Part shown: positions 1 to 10,232 of the stretch, one piece after another
Layout of the letters: every line of letters begins with the position of its first letter
Position numbering within the stretch: the first letter of the stretch is position 1
Assembly: GCA_003241055.1 (NCBI GenBank)
Contig: QFOD01000017.1
Span: 52,731-116,730 of the forward strand
DNA: 64,000 bases
Direction: 5' to 3'
From: Roseateles depolymerans
Lineage (GTDB): Bacteria; Pseudomonadota; Gammaproteobacteria; Burkholderiales; Burkholderiaceae_C
The notes under the pieces: generated by a model
Database searches by the model: none
Seen by the model: only the letters and a program-made list of their open reading frames with translations
What the model was told of the DNA's origin: nothing
Program-made: the position numbers and the translations under genes

Positions 1-1541
1 CGCTCACGCTCCTGGGCCGCGCGCGCCTGCGCCTGCAGCCCGGCGGCGAGCTGGCCGGTCAGCAGGCCCACCACCAGCATCACGACGAAGGTGACCAGGT
101 ATTGCGCATCGCCCACCGCAAAGGTCCAGCGTGGCTCCACGAACACGAAGTCGAACACCGCCACCGCCAGCAACGCGGCCAGCGCGCCCGCGGCGCGGCC
201 GAAGCGCCAGGCCACCACCACCACGTTGAGCAGGTAGACCATCGCGATGTTGGTGGGCGCTATGAAGCGCAGCAGCGGCTCGGCGATCAGCGTGGTGAGC
301 GCCACCGCCGCCAGGGCCGAGGCATAGCCGCGCCGGCTGCGGGCCGACCACAGCGAGGCCTTCAGCGGCTCGGCCTCGCGCGGGGCCGGCGCCTGGGCCG
401 AGGGCAGCGCCACCTGGAGCACGTCCATCTCCTCGGCCAGCGCGCTGAGCAGCTCGGCCAGCGAGCGCCGGCCTGGCCAGCGCCAGGCGCGCTCCTGGCG
501 GCCGATCACGAGGCGGGCCAGGTTGTGCTCGCGCGCATAGCCCACCAGCGCCACGGCCACATCGGGCGCCGACAGCTGGGCCGTGCGGGCGCCCAGCGAC
601 TGCGCCAGCTCCAGCGTGCGGCGCACCCGTTGGCGCTCGCCCTCGGTCGGCGCGCGGGCGGTCTGCACATGCACCGCATGCCAGTCCAGGTCGAGCTGGC
701 GGGCCAGGCGGGCGGCGCTGCGCACCACCTTGTCGCTGTTGCCGCCAGGGCCGACGCAAGCCAGCAGCGACTCGCGATTGGGCCAGACCTTGGCGTCGCT
801 GTGCTCGCGCCGGTAGGCCTGCATCTGGCCGTCCACCCGGTCGGCGGTGCGGCGCAGCGCCAGCTCGCGCAGCGCCAGCAGATTGCCCTTGCGGAAGAAG
901 TTGCGCGCCGCCCGCTCGGCCTGCTGGGGCAGGTAGACCTTGCCCTCCTTCAGCCGCTGCAACAACTCGTCGGGCGGCAGGTCCACCACGACGACCTCGT
1001 CGGCCTCGTCGAACACGCGGTCGGGCACGGTCTCCCAGACCCGGATGCCGGTGATGCCGCCGACCACGTCGTTCAGGCTCTCCAGATGTTGCACGTTCAG
1101 CGTGGTCCAGACCTCCACGCCGGCCTCGCGCAGCTCCTCGGCATCCTGCCAGCGCTTGGCGTGGCGCGAGCCCGGTGCATTGCTGTGGGCCAGTTCGTCC
1201 AGCAGCAGCACGCCGCCGGGCTGCCCGGCCGCCCAGGCCAGCGCGCCGTCGAGGTCGAACTCGCGCAAGATCTGACCCTTGTGGGGAATCTCGCGCAGCG
1301 GCAGCCGCCCCAGGTCGCGCGCCATGGCCTCGGTGTCGCCGCGGCCGTGGGTCTCGACCACGCCCACCCGCAGCGCCCTGCCCTGCTGCTGCGCCGCATG
1401 GGCCGCGGCCAGCATCGCGAAGGTCTTGCCGACGCCGGCATTAGCGCCGAAGAAGATCTTCAGCCGGCCGCGCCGGGCGGCCGCCTCCTCGCGCTGCACC
1501 TGGGCCAGCAGGCGGTCGGGGTCGGGGCGTTGGTCGCTCAT
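1..1541 (-). CDS. kdpD: KdpD osmosensitive K+ sensor histidine kinase (3' end beyond window)
   Basis: Membrane sensor kinase of the KdpD/KdpE pair that switches on kdp when potassium is limiting. 513 codons are visible, from an ATG at 1541, and the frame is open to the left edge, so the C-terminal kinase core is missing here. The N-terminal KdpD domain has a Walker A at residues 32-40 (GANAGVGKT) and the family signature LLLDELAHSN. A universal-stress-protein-like domain follows (LLACVGPGGNSDK onward), then the hydrophobic membrane block near the edge. It lies 58 bases downstream of a corA-like gene rather than directly after kdpC. kdpE probably lies to the left (inference). Identity is secure from the motifs and the kdpFABC context. 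Confidence 0.96.
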   Translation of the reverse strand, partial: MSDQRPDPDRLLAQVQREEAAARRGRLKIFFGANAGVGKTFAMLAAAHAAQQQGRALRVGVVETHGRGDTEAMARDLGRLPLREIPHKGQILREFDLDGALAWAAGQPGGVLLLDELAHSNAPGSRHAKRWQDAEELREAGVEVWTTLNVQHLESLNDVVGGITGIRVWETVPDRVFDEADEVVVVDLPPDELLQRLKEGKVYLPQQAERAARNFFRKGNLLALRELALRRTADRVDGQMQAYRREHSDAKVWPNRESLLACVGPGGNSDKVVRSAARLARQLDLDWHAVHVQTARAPTEGERQRVRRTLELAQSLGARTAQLSAPDVAVALVGYAREHNLARLVIGRQERAWRWPGRRSLAELLSALAEEMDVLQVALPSAQAPAPREAEPLKASLWSARSRRGYASALAAVALTTLIAEPLLRFIAPTNIAMVYLLNVVVVAWRFGRAAGALAALLAVAVFDFVFVEPRWTFAVGDAQYLVTFVVMLVVGLLTGQLAAGLQAQARAAQERE

Positions 1542-1599
1542 GTCTTCAGCATTCGATCATTCGTGCGGCCACGGGAGAACCGCCCCCGCAGGCCATCCG

Positions 1600-2568
1600 C
1601 TACAGCCAGCCGGCGCGCCTGAAGCGGTGGTAGAGCGCCCCGCACACCACGGCCATCGCGCCCAGCGCGGCCGGGTAGCCCCAGATCCATTTCAGCTCGG
1701 GCATGCGCTCGAAGTTCATGCCCCAGATGCCGGCCATCGCGGTAGGCGCCGCGATGATGGCGGCCCAGGCGGCCAGGCGCTTGGTGACGGCGGATTCGTC
1801 CAGCGTCACCAGCGTGAGGTTGACCTGGGTGGCCGAGGACACGGTTTCCCGCGCCGCCTCGGCGTTGGCCAGGATGCGCGCGAGATGGTCGTGCACGTCG
1901 CGGAAATAGTCCTGCACCTGCGAGCAGGCCTGCGGCACGCGGCCGCCGTGCAGCTTGCCGGCCACTTCCATCAGCGGCGACACCGCATGGCGCAGCGGCG
2001 CGAGCCGCTGTTTGAGCGCATAGAGCCGCCGCACCAGGCTCTGCCGGTCGGTCTGCGGCTCGAACATGCGGTCTTCCAGCGTCTCCAGCTCGGCCTCGAC
2101 CGCGTCGATCAGCGGGAAGTAGCTGTCCACCACGGCATCCATCAGCGCATACAGCACGAAGCCCGGCCCCAGCCTGAGCAGATGCGGCTCGCGCTCGCAG
2201 CGCTCGCGCACGCCCAGGAAATGCCGCTGACTGCGATGCCGGACCGAGGCCACGAAGCGCGGCCCGACGAACACATGCACCTCGCCGACCTCGGTGCCGT
2301 CCGGCCCGTTCTCCAGCAGGTGCATCACCGCGAACAGCAGCTCGCCGTACTCCTCCAGCTTGGGCCGCTGGTGGCCGTGCCGGGTGTCTTCCATCGCCAG
2401 CGCCGGCAGATCCAGCTCGCGCTGCAGCAGACTGAGTTCCTCGTCCGTCGGATCGCGCAAGGCCACCCAGACGAAGCCGGCATGGGCGGCCAGTGCGGCC
2501 GAGACGCCATCCAGCGTGGGCTCGGCCGCGACGCGGCCCTGGTCGTACAGAACGCAGTTGATCAGCAT
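1600..2568 (-). CDS. corA: CorA-family magnesium/divalent cation transporter
   Basis: 322-aa inner-membrane divalent cation channel. The long acidic, helical cytoplasmic part is followed by two C-terminal membrane segments. The family signature GMN is at residues 283-285, in IWGMNFERMPEL between the two segments. Length is typical for CorA/ZntB (about 320). It sits inside the kdp operon, 15 bases after a 43-aa ORF and 58 bases before kdpD, which suggests co-transcription. A Mg channel regulated with K+ uptake would be logical, since both cations buffer ribosomes and ATP, but that link is inference. Substrate (Mg, Co, Ni or Zn) cannot be decided from sequence. Confidence 0.93.
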   Translation of the reverse strand: MLINCVLYDQGRVAAEPTLDGVSAALAAHAGFVWVALRDPTDEELSLLQRELDLPALAMEDTRHGHQRPKLEEYGELLFAVMHLLENGPDGTEVGEVHVFVGPRFVASVRHRSQRHFLGVRERCEREPHLLRLGPGFVLYALMDAVVDSYFPLIDAVEAELETLEDRMFEPQTDRQSLVRRLYALKQRLAPLRHAVSPLMEVAGKLHGGRVPQACSQVQDYFRDVHDHLARILANAEAARETVSSATQVNLTLVTLDESAVTKRLAAWAAIIAAPTAMAGIWGMNFERMPELKWIWGYPAALGAMAVVCGALYHRFRRAGWL

Positions 2569-2583
2569 GCGAGGAGAGGTAGC

Positions 2584-2715
2584 TCAACGGCGCATCCTCG
2601 CATGTTCGCGGCGGCGCTGCTGCCAGGCCAGCAGCAGCCAGACCCCGCCCAACGGCGCCGCGATGGCGGCCAGCGCTGCCAGCGCGCACAGCCAGTCCTG
2701 CACGGCCGGGCTCAC
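2584..2715 (-). CDS. small single-span membrane protein overlapping kdpC
   Basis: 43-aa ORF found by reading the gap between kdpC and corA. It starts with GTG at 2715, which overlaps the kdpC stop as GTGA, so translational coupling is likely. The sequence is a short N-terminus (VSPAVQDW), a hydrophobic run of about 20 residues (LCALAALAAIAAPLGGVWLL), then a basic tail (QQRRREHARMRR). That pattern predicts one membrane helix with the tail in the cytoplasm. I do not recognise a family. Its position suggests an accessory peptide of KdpABC or CorA, by analogy with KdpF (inference). Confidence 0.55.
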   Translation of the reverse strand: MSPAVQDWLCALAALAAIAAPLGGVWLLLAWQQRRREHARMRR

Positions 2716-3353
2716 TGAGATGCCGCGGGGGCTGCCGGCTGGGCGACGACCGCCACCTGCGGCGGCGCGATGGCATCCAGCGCCAGGTTCAGCTGCAGCA
2801 CGTTCACGCGCGGCTCGCCGATGAAGCCCAGCCAGCGGCCCTCGGTGTGCTGCTCGATCAGCGCCTGCAGCTGTGCAACCGGCAGGCTGCGCACGCGCGC
2901 GACGCGTGCCACCTGGTAGTCGGCGGCGGCGCGGCTGATATGGGGATCCAGGCCGCTGGCCGAAGCCGTCACCAGGTCCACCGGCACGGGCAGCGTGTTG
3001 CCCGGATCAGCCGCGCGCAGCGCCTCGACCCGGCCCTTGACCGCATCGACCAGGGCCGGCGCCGTGGGCGCCAGGTTGGAGCCGCCGGAGTTGGCCGCGT
3101 TGTAGGCCATGGGGCCCGTGGCCGACGGGCGGCTCCAGAAATGGCCGGGGTCGGCGAAGGTCTGGCCGATCAGCGCGGAGCCGACCGGCTGGCCGTTCTT
3201 CTCGATCAGGCTGCCGTTGGCGGCCGCGGGGAACAGCGTCTGCGCGACGCCGGTGACCACCAGCGGATAGGCCAGGCCGGTGACGACGCTGAGCACGACG
3301 AACAGCGTCAGCGCGGGGCGCAGCAGCGGGGTTTGGGGAGCGGGAGTCGACAT
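2712..3353 (-). CDS. kdpC: KdpC, K+-transporting ATPase subunit C
   Basis: 213-aa subunit that stabilises the KdpFABC complex and assists ATP binding. One N-terminal membrane segment (ALTLFVVLSVVTGLAYPLVV) precedes a periplasmic domain with the family motifs GQPVGSALIGQ, FWSRPSA and ASASGLDPHIS. An Ala/Pro-rich C-terminal tail (about 20 residues) is a modest extension. It starts 24 bases after the porin gene that separates it from kdpB. The stop overlaps the GTG of a downstream 43-aa ORF. Confidence 0.97.
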   Translation of the reverse strand: MSTPAPQTPLLRPALTLFVVLSVVTGLAYPLVVTGVAQTLFPAAANGSLIEKNGQPVGSALIGQTFADPGHFWSRPSATGPMAYNAANSGGSNLAPTAPALVDAVKGRVEALRAADPGNTLPVPVDLVTASASGLDPHISRAAADYQVARVARVRSLPVAQLQALIEQHTEGRWLGFIGEPRVNVLQLNLALDAIAPPQVAVVAQPAAPAASQ

Positions 3354-3377
3354 GACGGTTCTCCAGAAAGGGCAGGA

Positions 3378-4148
3378 TCAGAAGGTCTTCTTCAGGCCCA
3401 CGACCAGCGAGGTCTTGCCCAGGAACTTGGCATCCACGGCGCTGGTGTAGGCGGCGCGCTCGGCATCGGTGCCGACGATGGCGGCGCTGAGCACCAGGCC
3501 CGGGCTCAGGCTGGAAAGGTCCTTGGCCAGGGTCAGCGAGTAGTCGCTGTACGACGCGACCGACAGGTGCTTGACCGTCTGGTGGCCCGCATGAGGCGTC
3601 AGCGTCAGGCCGTTGCCCAGGTCGAAGGCGGCGGACAGGTCCAGGTAGCCGCTGTTCTTGCTGTCGGCGAAGCCGAACAGGTTGGTGGTGCTGTGCGAGT
3701 ACTTGGCGGTGAAGACGCCATAGCTCAGCGCGCCGTAGAGCTCGAAGGTGTTGGCGCTGGGGTTGAGGCGGTTGCGGGCGTAGACGTACTGCAGGCCGCC
3801 GACGTCGAGCGTCAGGCCCGGCGCCACCTCGGTCTTGTAGCCGCCGTAGACGTCCAGCTCGACATCGGCGTCGCCGCCGGCGTCCTTGATCCACTTGATC
3901 GTGGACGCCCAGGCGCCGACGTACAAGCCGCTGGCGTGGGCGTAGTCCACGCCGCCCTGCAGCGCGGGCTTGAGGCGGGTCTGCGAGATGCCGCGGTAGC
4001 GGTAGTCGCTGATGACGGAGAGGTTGAAGGACAGCGGGTCGGCGGCAGCCGGCGCAGCGGCGGCGGGAGCCTCGTCGGCGAAGGCGGGAACGGCGGCGGC
4101 CAGGGCCAGCACGGACGACAGGGAGGCCAGGGAGATCAGGGACTTCAT
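3378..4148 (-). CDS. TorF-family putative porin inside the kdp operon
   Basis: 256-aa outer-membrane beta-barrel candidate. It has a Sec signal peptide (MKSLISLASLSSVLALAAAVPAFADE), an Ala/Pro linker, then the family-typical opening SDYRYRGISQT. Alternating amphipathic strands run to an aromatic C-terminus (GLKKTF), as expected for BAM-dependent barrels. The family is the TIGR02001/Gcw_chp group. It lies between kdpB (47-base gap) and kdpC (24-base gap) on the same strand, so it should be expressed during potassium limitation. A role in letting K+ across the outer membrane is inference; the family has no firm substrate assignment known to me. Confidence 0.85.
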   Translation of the reverse strand: MKSLISLASLSSVLALAAAVPAFADEAPAAAAPAAADPLSFNLSVISDYRYRGISQTRLKPALQGGVDYAHASGLYVGAWASTIKWIKDAGGDADVELDVYGGYKTEVAPGLTLDVGGLQYVYARNRLNPSANTFELYGALSYGVFTAKYSHSTTNLFGFADSKNSGYLDLSAAFDLGNGLTLTPHAGHQTVKHLSVASYSDYSLTLAKDLSSLSPGLVLSAAIVGTDAERAAYTSAVDAKFLGKTSLVVGLKKTF

Positions 4149-4195
4149 GTTTTTCTTGGGAACGAACGGGGGGACAGAAGAGGGATTCGAGGTGT

Positions 4196-6261
<2,066 letters not shown>

Positions 6262-6265
<4 letters not shown>

Positions 6266-8058
6266 GCCGCACCCCACAGGATCAGATGCTCGACGACCGG
6301 GCCCAGGGCCAGTGCCGGCACATAGTTCAGAAGACCCACCAGCACCACCACGCCCACCAGCAGCGCGATGAACAACGGTCCGTGCGTGGGCAGCGTGCCC
6401 TCGCCCGCCGTCAGGCGCTTCTTCGCGGCCAGCGAGCCGGCCATCGCCAGCACCGGCACGATGACGCCGAAGCGGCCTATCCACATCACCAGGCCCAGCA
6501 GCAGGTTGTAGAAGGGCGTGTTGGCCGACAGGCCGGCAAAGGCGCTGCCGTTGTTGTTGCCGGCGGACGAGAACGCGTACAGCACCTGGCTGAAGCCGTG
6601 CGCGCCGGGCGCCGAGATGCTGGCCTTGCCCGGGTCCATGACCACGGCCACGGCCGTGCCGATCAGCACCGCCAGCGGCGTCAGCAGGATGGCCAGCGAG
6701 ACCATCTTCATCTCATGCGCCTCGATCTTCTTGCCGAAGTATTCGGGCGTGCGGCCGATCATCAGGCCGGCCACGAAGACCGCCGTGATGGCGAACACCA
6801 GCATGCCGTACAGGCCGGCGCCGACACCGCCGAACACCACCTCGCCGAGCTGGATCATCACCAGCGGCACCGCCCCGCCCAGCGGCGTGAAGGAGTCGTG
6901 CATGGCATTCACCGCACCGCAGCTGGCGGCCGTGGTGATGGTGGCGAACAGCGACGACGCGTTGATGCCGAAGCGCACCTCCTTGCCCTCCATGTTGCCG
7001 CCCGACTGCGTGGCGCTGAACACGGCGTCCACCCCCAGCGGCGCCAGGCGCGGGTTGCCCGCCTGCTCGGCGCTAGTGGCCACGACCACGCCGGCCACGA
7101 AGATCACGGTCATCGCCGCCAGCAGCGCCCAGGCCTGGCGCATGTCACCGATCTGGCGGCCCAGCACGAAGCACAGCGCCGCCGGGATCAGGAAGATGGA
7201 CAGCATCTGCAGCGCATTCGTCGCCGCGGTCGGGTTCTCGAACGGATGGGCGGAGTTGGCATTGAAGAAGCCGCCCCCATTGGTGCCCAGCATCTTGATC
7301 GCCAGCTGCGAGGCCACCGGGCCCAGCGCGATGCTCTGGGTCTGGCCATGCTTGTCTTCCATGACCGGCTGACCGTCCGCACCCTTGAGCGGCTGGCCGT
7401 CGGCGCCGACCTTGGGCTCCTGCCAGCTCTGCGCCTCGACCGTGGTCACATCCTGGTAAGGCTTGAGGGTCTGCACCACGCCCATGCCGGCCAACAGAAC
7501 AGCAAACACCAGCGACAGCGGCAGCAGCACCCACAGCGTGGCGCGGGTCAGGTCGGTCCAGACATTGCCGATGGCCTGCGCCGAGAAGCGCGTGAAGCCG
7601 CGCAGCAGCGCCACCACGACCGCGATGCCGGTGGCGGCGGACAGGAAGTTCTGCACCGTCAGCGCCAGCATCTGGGTCAGGTAGCTCATGGTGGACTCGC
7701 CGCCATAGCCCTGCCAGTTGGTGTTGGTGACGAAACTGATCGCGGTGTTGAACGCCGAGTCCGGCGTCACCGCACCCATGCTCTGCGGGTTCAGCGGCAG
7801 CACGTCCTGCAGGCGCTGCAGCGCGTACACGGCCACCACGCCCAGCAGGTTGAACAGCAGCAGGCCCAGCGCATAGCGCAGCCAGCCCTGCTCCTGGCGC
7901 GAATCCACGCCGGCCAGCCTGAGCAGGCCGTGCTCCACGCGCTGCAGCAGACCGACGCGGCCTTCCATCGCCGCGTGTATCCAGCGTGCCAGCGGCCAGG
8001 CCAGAAGGAAAAGAGCGGCCAGAAAGGCCGCCAGCTGCATCCAGGCGGAGGTACTCAT
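6262..8058 (-). CDS. kdpA: KdpA, K+ channel-like subunit
   Basis: 598-aa membrane subunit that selects and moves K+, related to the Trk/Ktr superfamily. The start is the ATG at 8058 (MSTSAWMQLAAFLAALF), overlapping the kdpF stop as ATGA. Four degenerate selectivity-filter-like loops are visible, among them TNTNWQGYGGE, GTNGGGFFNANSAHPFENP and SSAGNNNGSAF. Length is slightly over the usual 560-600 because of a hydrophilic insert with GADGQPLKGADGQPV, an internal short repeat. Confidence 0.98.
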
Positions 8059-8147
8059 GACAGATCCTCCGGGAACAGCAGGGCCCAGAAAAGATAGACC
8101 GTCAGCACCACCACCAGGACGATGGCTGCCCATTCGAAGCCACTCAT
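8055..8147 (-). CDS. kdpF: KdpF, small stabilising subunit
   Basis: 30-aa single-span peptide (MSGFEWAAIVLVVVLTVYLF, then WALLFPEDLS). KdpF stabilises KdpFABC in the membrane. The terminal PEDL-type ending after a Trp-containing helix is typical of the family. Both ends overlap neighbours by ATGA: its start with the stop of an upstream 35-aa ORF, and its stop with the kdpA start. Confidence 0.93.
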   Translation of the reverse strand: MSGFEWAAIVLVVVLTVYLFWALLFPEDLS

Positions 8148-8251
8148 GCGCGACCTCCCGGGCGACGTTGCTGCAAGCGCTCGCAGCCCCAGCAACCCAG
8201 CGCCGTCAGCAGCACCAGGGCCAGTGCGAGCCCCGTGTAAACGATGTCCAT
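8144..8251 (-). CDS. 35-aa membrane peptide, first gene of the kdp operon
   Basis: Found by reading upstream of kdpF. ATG at 8251, preceded by a strong GGAGG (8256-8260) four bases upstream. The sequence is one hydrophobic helix (IVYTGLALALVLLTALGCWG) followed by CERLQQRRPGGRA. The stop overlaps the kdpF start as ATGA. It is the only gene in this translationally coupled chain with an obvious Shine-Dalgarno, so it may initiate translation of kdpFA. Similar short ORFs ending in a CERL-type motif are, from memory, common ahead of kdpF in beta/gammaproteobacteria, but I know of no function. Confidence 0.68.
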   Translation of the reverse strand: MDIVYTGLALALVLLTALGCWGCERLQQRRPGGRA

Positions 8252-8374
8252 GACACCTCCAATTGCGATGCAGGCATTCTGGAAATTCGCTCTTCAAACC
8301 GCCGAAAAGAACGCCCCGGACGGCATCAAGAAAGCATCAAGACGCCCCCACCGCACTGCCTAGAATGGCCGGCG
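8252..8374. promoter_or_regulatory. divergent intergenic region, kdp operon versus binding-protein gene
   Basis: 123 bases between two divergent starts, and the only space available for the kdp promoter and KdpE operator. It is more AT-rich than its flanks (for example cgccgaaaagaacg and atcaagaaagcatcaag). I cannot assign a -10/-35 pair or a KdpE box with confidence. The kdp-side SD GGAGG is at 8256-8260. Confidence 0.4.
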
Positions 8375-9127
8375 ATGTCCGTCGAATTCCTGCCCGACCG
8401 ACGCCAGCTGCTGGCGCTCGCACTCGGTGAAGTCCTGTGGCAGGCGTCGTCCGCCCAAACCGCCCCGCGCGCCCAGGCATTGCCGCGGGTGCCGCTGTTC
8501 ATCGGCACGGGCGAGCCGTCCGACCGCACGCCCGCCATGCTGGATTGGGTGGCGCAACAGCTGGCCCTGCAGTGGGACTACCAGCCCACGCCCTGGCTGC
8601 GCGCCCAGAAGCTGGCCGCCGCAGGCCAGGGGCTGATGTACGGCCTCGCACGCACGCCGCAGCGCGAACGGGAGCTGCGCTTCAGCCAGCCCATCTGGAC
8701 CAACTACACCTGGGCCGTGATCCGCCAGGACGATGCCCGGCGGCTGACCCGGGCGACCGACCTCGACGGCCAGCCGCTGTGCTGGACGCGTGGATCCAGC
8801 TACGGCGAACTGCTGAGCCAGCTAGGATTGCGGCGACTGGATGCGCGGGAGGCCGTGGACGACGACGGCAGCCTGCGCATGCTGGCCGCCGGGCGCTGTC
8901 GCGCCACCTTGATCACGCTGGAATACAGCCAGCAGGGACTGGCTGTGCAACACCCGGCACTAGCCCGCCTGCACGAGCAGGGCCTCACGCTGATGCAGGC
9001 GCCGCTGGCCGCGACCGCCCTGCATTTCGTCACCGGGCTCAAGAGCCCCTGGGGCGGCGTGCTCGACCGCATCGACCAGCTCGCCGCCCGTTCGCGCCCC
9101 GCGCTGGAGCGCCTGCGCCACGGCTAG
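8375..9127 (+). CDS. periplasmic substrate-binding-protein-like (SBP family 3 type)
   Basis: 250-aa protein starting at the ATG at 8375 (MSVEFLPDRRQLLALALGE). The N-terminus looks like a twin-arginine-type or Sec signal (DRRQLLALALG, cleavage near SSAQT). The body resembles extracellular solute-binding proteins family 3: a GEPSDRTPAMLDWVAQQL opening, WLRAQKLAAAGQGLMYGLARTPQRE, and the lobe-2 motif CWTRGSSYGELLSQLG. No ABC permease or ATPase genes adjoin it, so it may be an orphan sensor or binding protein. Divergent from kdp; a functional link is unproven. Confidence 0.7.
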   Translation: MSVEFLPDRRQLLALALGEVLWQASSAQTAPRAQALPRVPLFIGTGEPSDRTPAMLDWVAQQLALQWDYQPTPWLRAQKLAAAGQGLMYGLARTPQRERELRFSQPIWTNYTWAVIRQDDARRLTRATDLDGQPLCWTRGSSYGELLSQLGLRRLDAREAVDDDGSLRMLAAGRCRATLITLEYSQQGLAVQHPALARLHEQGLTLMQAPLAATALHFVTGLKSPWGGVLDRIDQLAARSRPALERLRHG

Positions 9128-9151
9128 GGAGGGTCTGCAAAATCCCTGGGC

Positions 9152-9853
9152 TCAGCGCTCCAGCGCCAGCTGGGTCAGCTCGATGCCCCGCTCCTTGGCG
9201 ATCGCCTCCAGCACCGGCAGCAAGGGCCCGAGCTTCTCGTCCAGCGCATCGCGCACGGTGTCGACGACCACCTGGGTGCTGCGCTCGATCTCGATGTGCA
9301 CCGCGTCGCCCACCTGCTTGTCGCCGAAGGTGGTCATGCGCAGCGTCTCGGGAATGAGCCACACCTCGAACCAGCCCGAGCCGTCGCGCTCGCGCTGCGC
9401 CTCGGCCACCGTCAGACTGCAGCCGTTCACGCCCACATAGCCCTTGGCGAAGACGTAGCGCATCCAGGGCGCCGGCAGCGCGAAGCGGAGCACATGGTTG
9501 TTGTCCGGCCTGCGGATCTCGGCCACGCGCGCGCTCACGTCCACATGGCCGGACAGCGGGTGGCCGCCGATCTCGGCGCCGTCCTTGGCGGCCCGCTCGA
9601 CGTTCAGACCCGACCCCGGCTGCAGGCCACCCAGCGTGGTCAGGCGCAGCGTCTGCGCCATCACGTCGAACAGGGCCACATCGGGCGATGGCCGCTCGGT
9701 GACGGTCAGGCACACGCCGTCGCAGGCCACGCTGGCGCCTATGGCCAGCTCGCCGTCGAAGCCCTCAGGCAGACGCAGCTTCAGCGTATACAGGCCCTCG
9801 CGGGCATCGATGGCCTCCACATGGGCCACCCCTTGCACGATGCCGGTGAACAT
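9152..9853 (-). CDS. ribE: riboflavin synthase alpha chain
   Basis: 233-aa enzyme that dismutates two molecules of 6,7-dimethyl-8-ribityllumazine to riboflavin. The diagnostic start MFTGIVQG is at 9853. Two lumazine-binding repeats are visible: CDGVCLTVTE with GGHPLSGHVD in the first, and YVGVNGCSLTVAE with IPETLRMTTFG in the second. It resembles the E. coli RibC type, including the C-terminal TQVVVDTV segment, and has a modest extra tail. The start codon shares one base with the stop of the ArsC-like gene upstream, so the two are coupled. It is not next to other rib genes here. Confidence 0.95.
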   Translation of the reverse strand: MFTGIVQGVAHVEAIDAREGLYTLKLRLPEGFDGELAIGASVACDGVCLTVTERPSPDVALFDVMAQTLRLTTLGGLQPGSGLNVERAAKDGAEIGGHPLSGHVDVSARVAEIRRPDNNHVLRFALPAPWMRYVFAKGYVGVNGCSLTVAEAQRERDGSGWFEVWLIPETLRMTTFGDKQVGDAVHIEIERSTQVVVDTVRDALDEKLGPLLPVLEAIAKERGIELTQLALER

Positions 9854-10209
9854 CAGCGGCCTCCCTTCATGGTTTCGAACTGCTCGGCCGAAAAGCCCAG
9901 CGTGAGCCGGCCATCGTCCCACCGGACAACCGGCCGCTTGATGACGCTGGGCTCCGCCCGCATCAGCGCGATCGCGCTGGCGTCGTCGACGACGGCCGCC
10001 TTGGTGGCCTCATCCAGCTTGCGCCAGGTCGTGCCGGCGCGATTGACGAGCTTGTCACGCCCGAAGGCCGCCAGCCAGGCCGGCAGCAGCTCGGCCGGCA
10101 CGCCCTGTTTCTTGTAGTCGTGAAACTCGACCTCGAGGCCGGCATCGGCCAGCCAGGCGCGCGCGCGCTTGACCGTGTCGCAGTTGGAAATGCCATAGAC
10201 GGTGATCAT
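9853..10209 (-). CDS. ArsC/Spx-family (YffB-like) reductase-fold protein
   Basis: 118-aa thioredoxin-fold protein starting at the ATG at 10209 (MITVYGISNCDTVKRAR); a GTG nine bases upstream is an alternative. It has a single active-site Cys in GISNCDTVKRA and the downstream motif IKRPVV that orients glutathione or substrate in the ArsC family. This resembles E. coli YffB/YfgD-type proteins more than true arsenate reductases, and no ars genes are near. It overlaps riboflavin synthase by one base. Confidence 0.85.
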   Translation of the reverse strand: MITVYGISNCDTVKRARAWLADAGLEVEFHDYKKQGVPAELLPAWLAAFGRDKLVNRAGTTWRKLDEATKAAVVDDASAIALMRAEPSVIKRPVVRWDDGRLTLGFSAEQFETMKGGR

Positions 10210-10232
10210 GGCCGTCACCGTACCATGGCCGC

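Noticed and set aside
102..1622. Plus-strand open frame of 506 codons at the left edge
   Set aside because: Antisense to kdpD, whose motifs (Walker A, KdpD signature) are unambiguous.
8252..8374. A specific KdpE operator or -35/-10 pair
   Set aside because: No motif strong enough to assign by eye.
9853..10209. Arsenate resistance function for the ArsC-like gene
   Set aside because: No ars operon nearby and the sequence fits the YffB/Spx-like group better.
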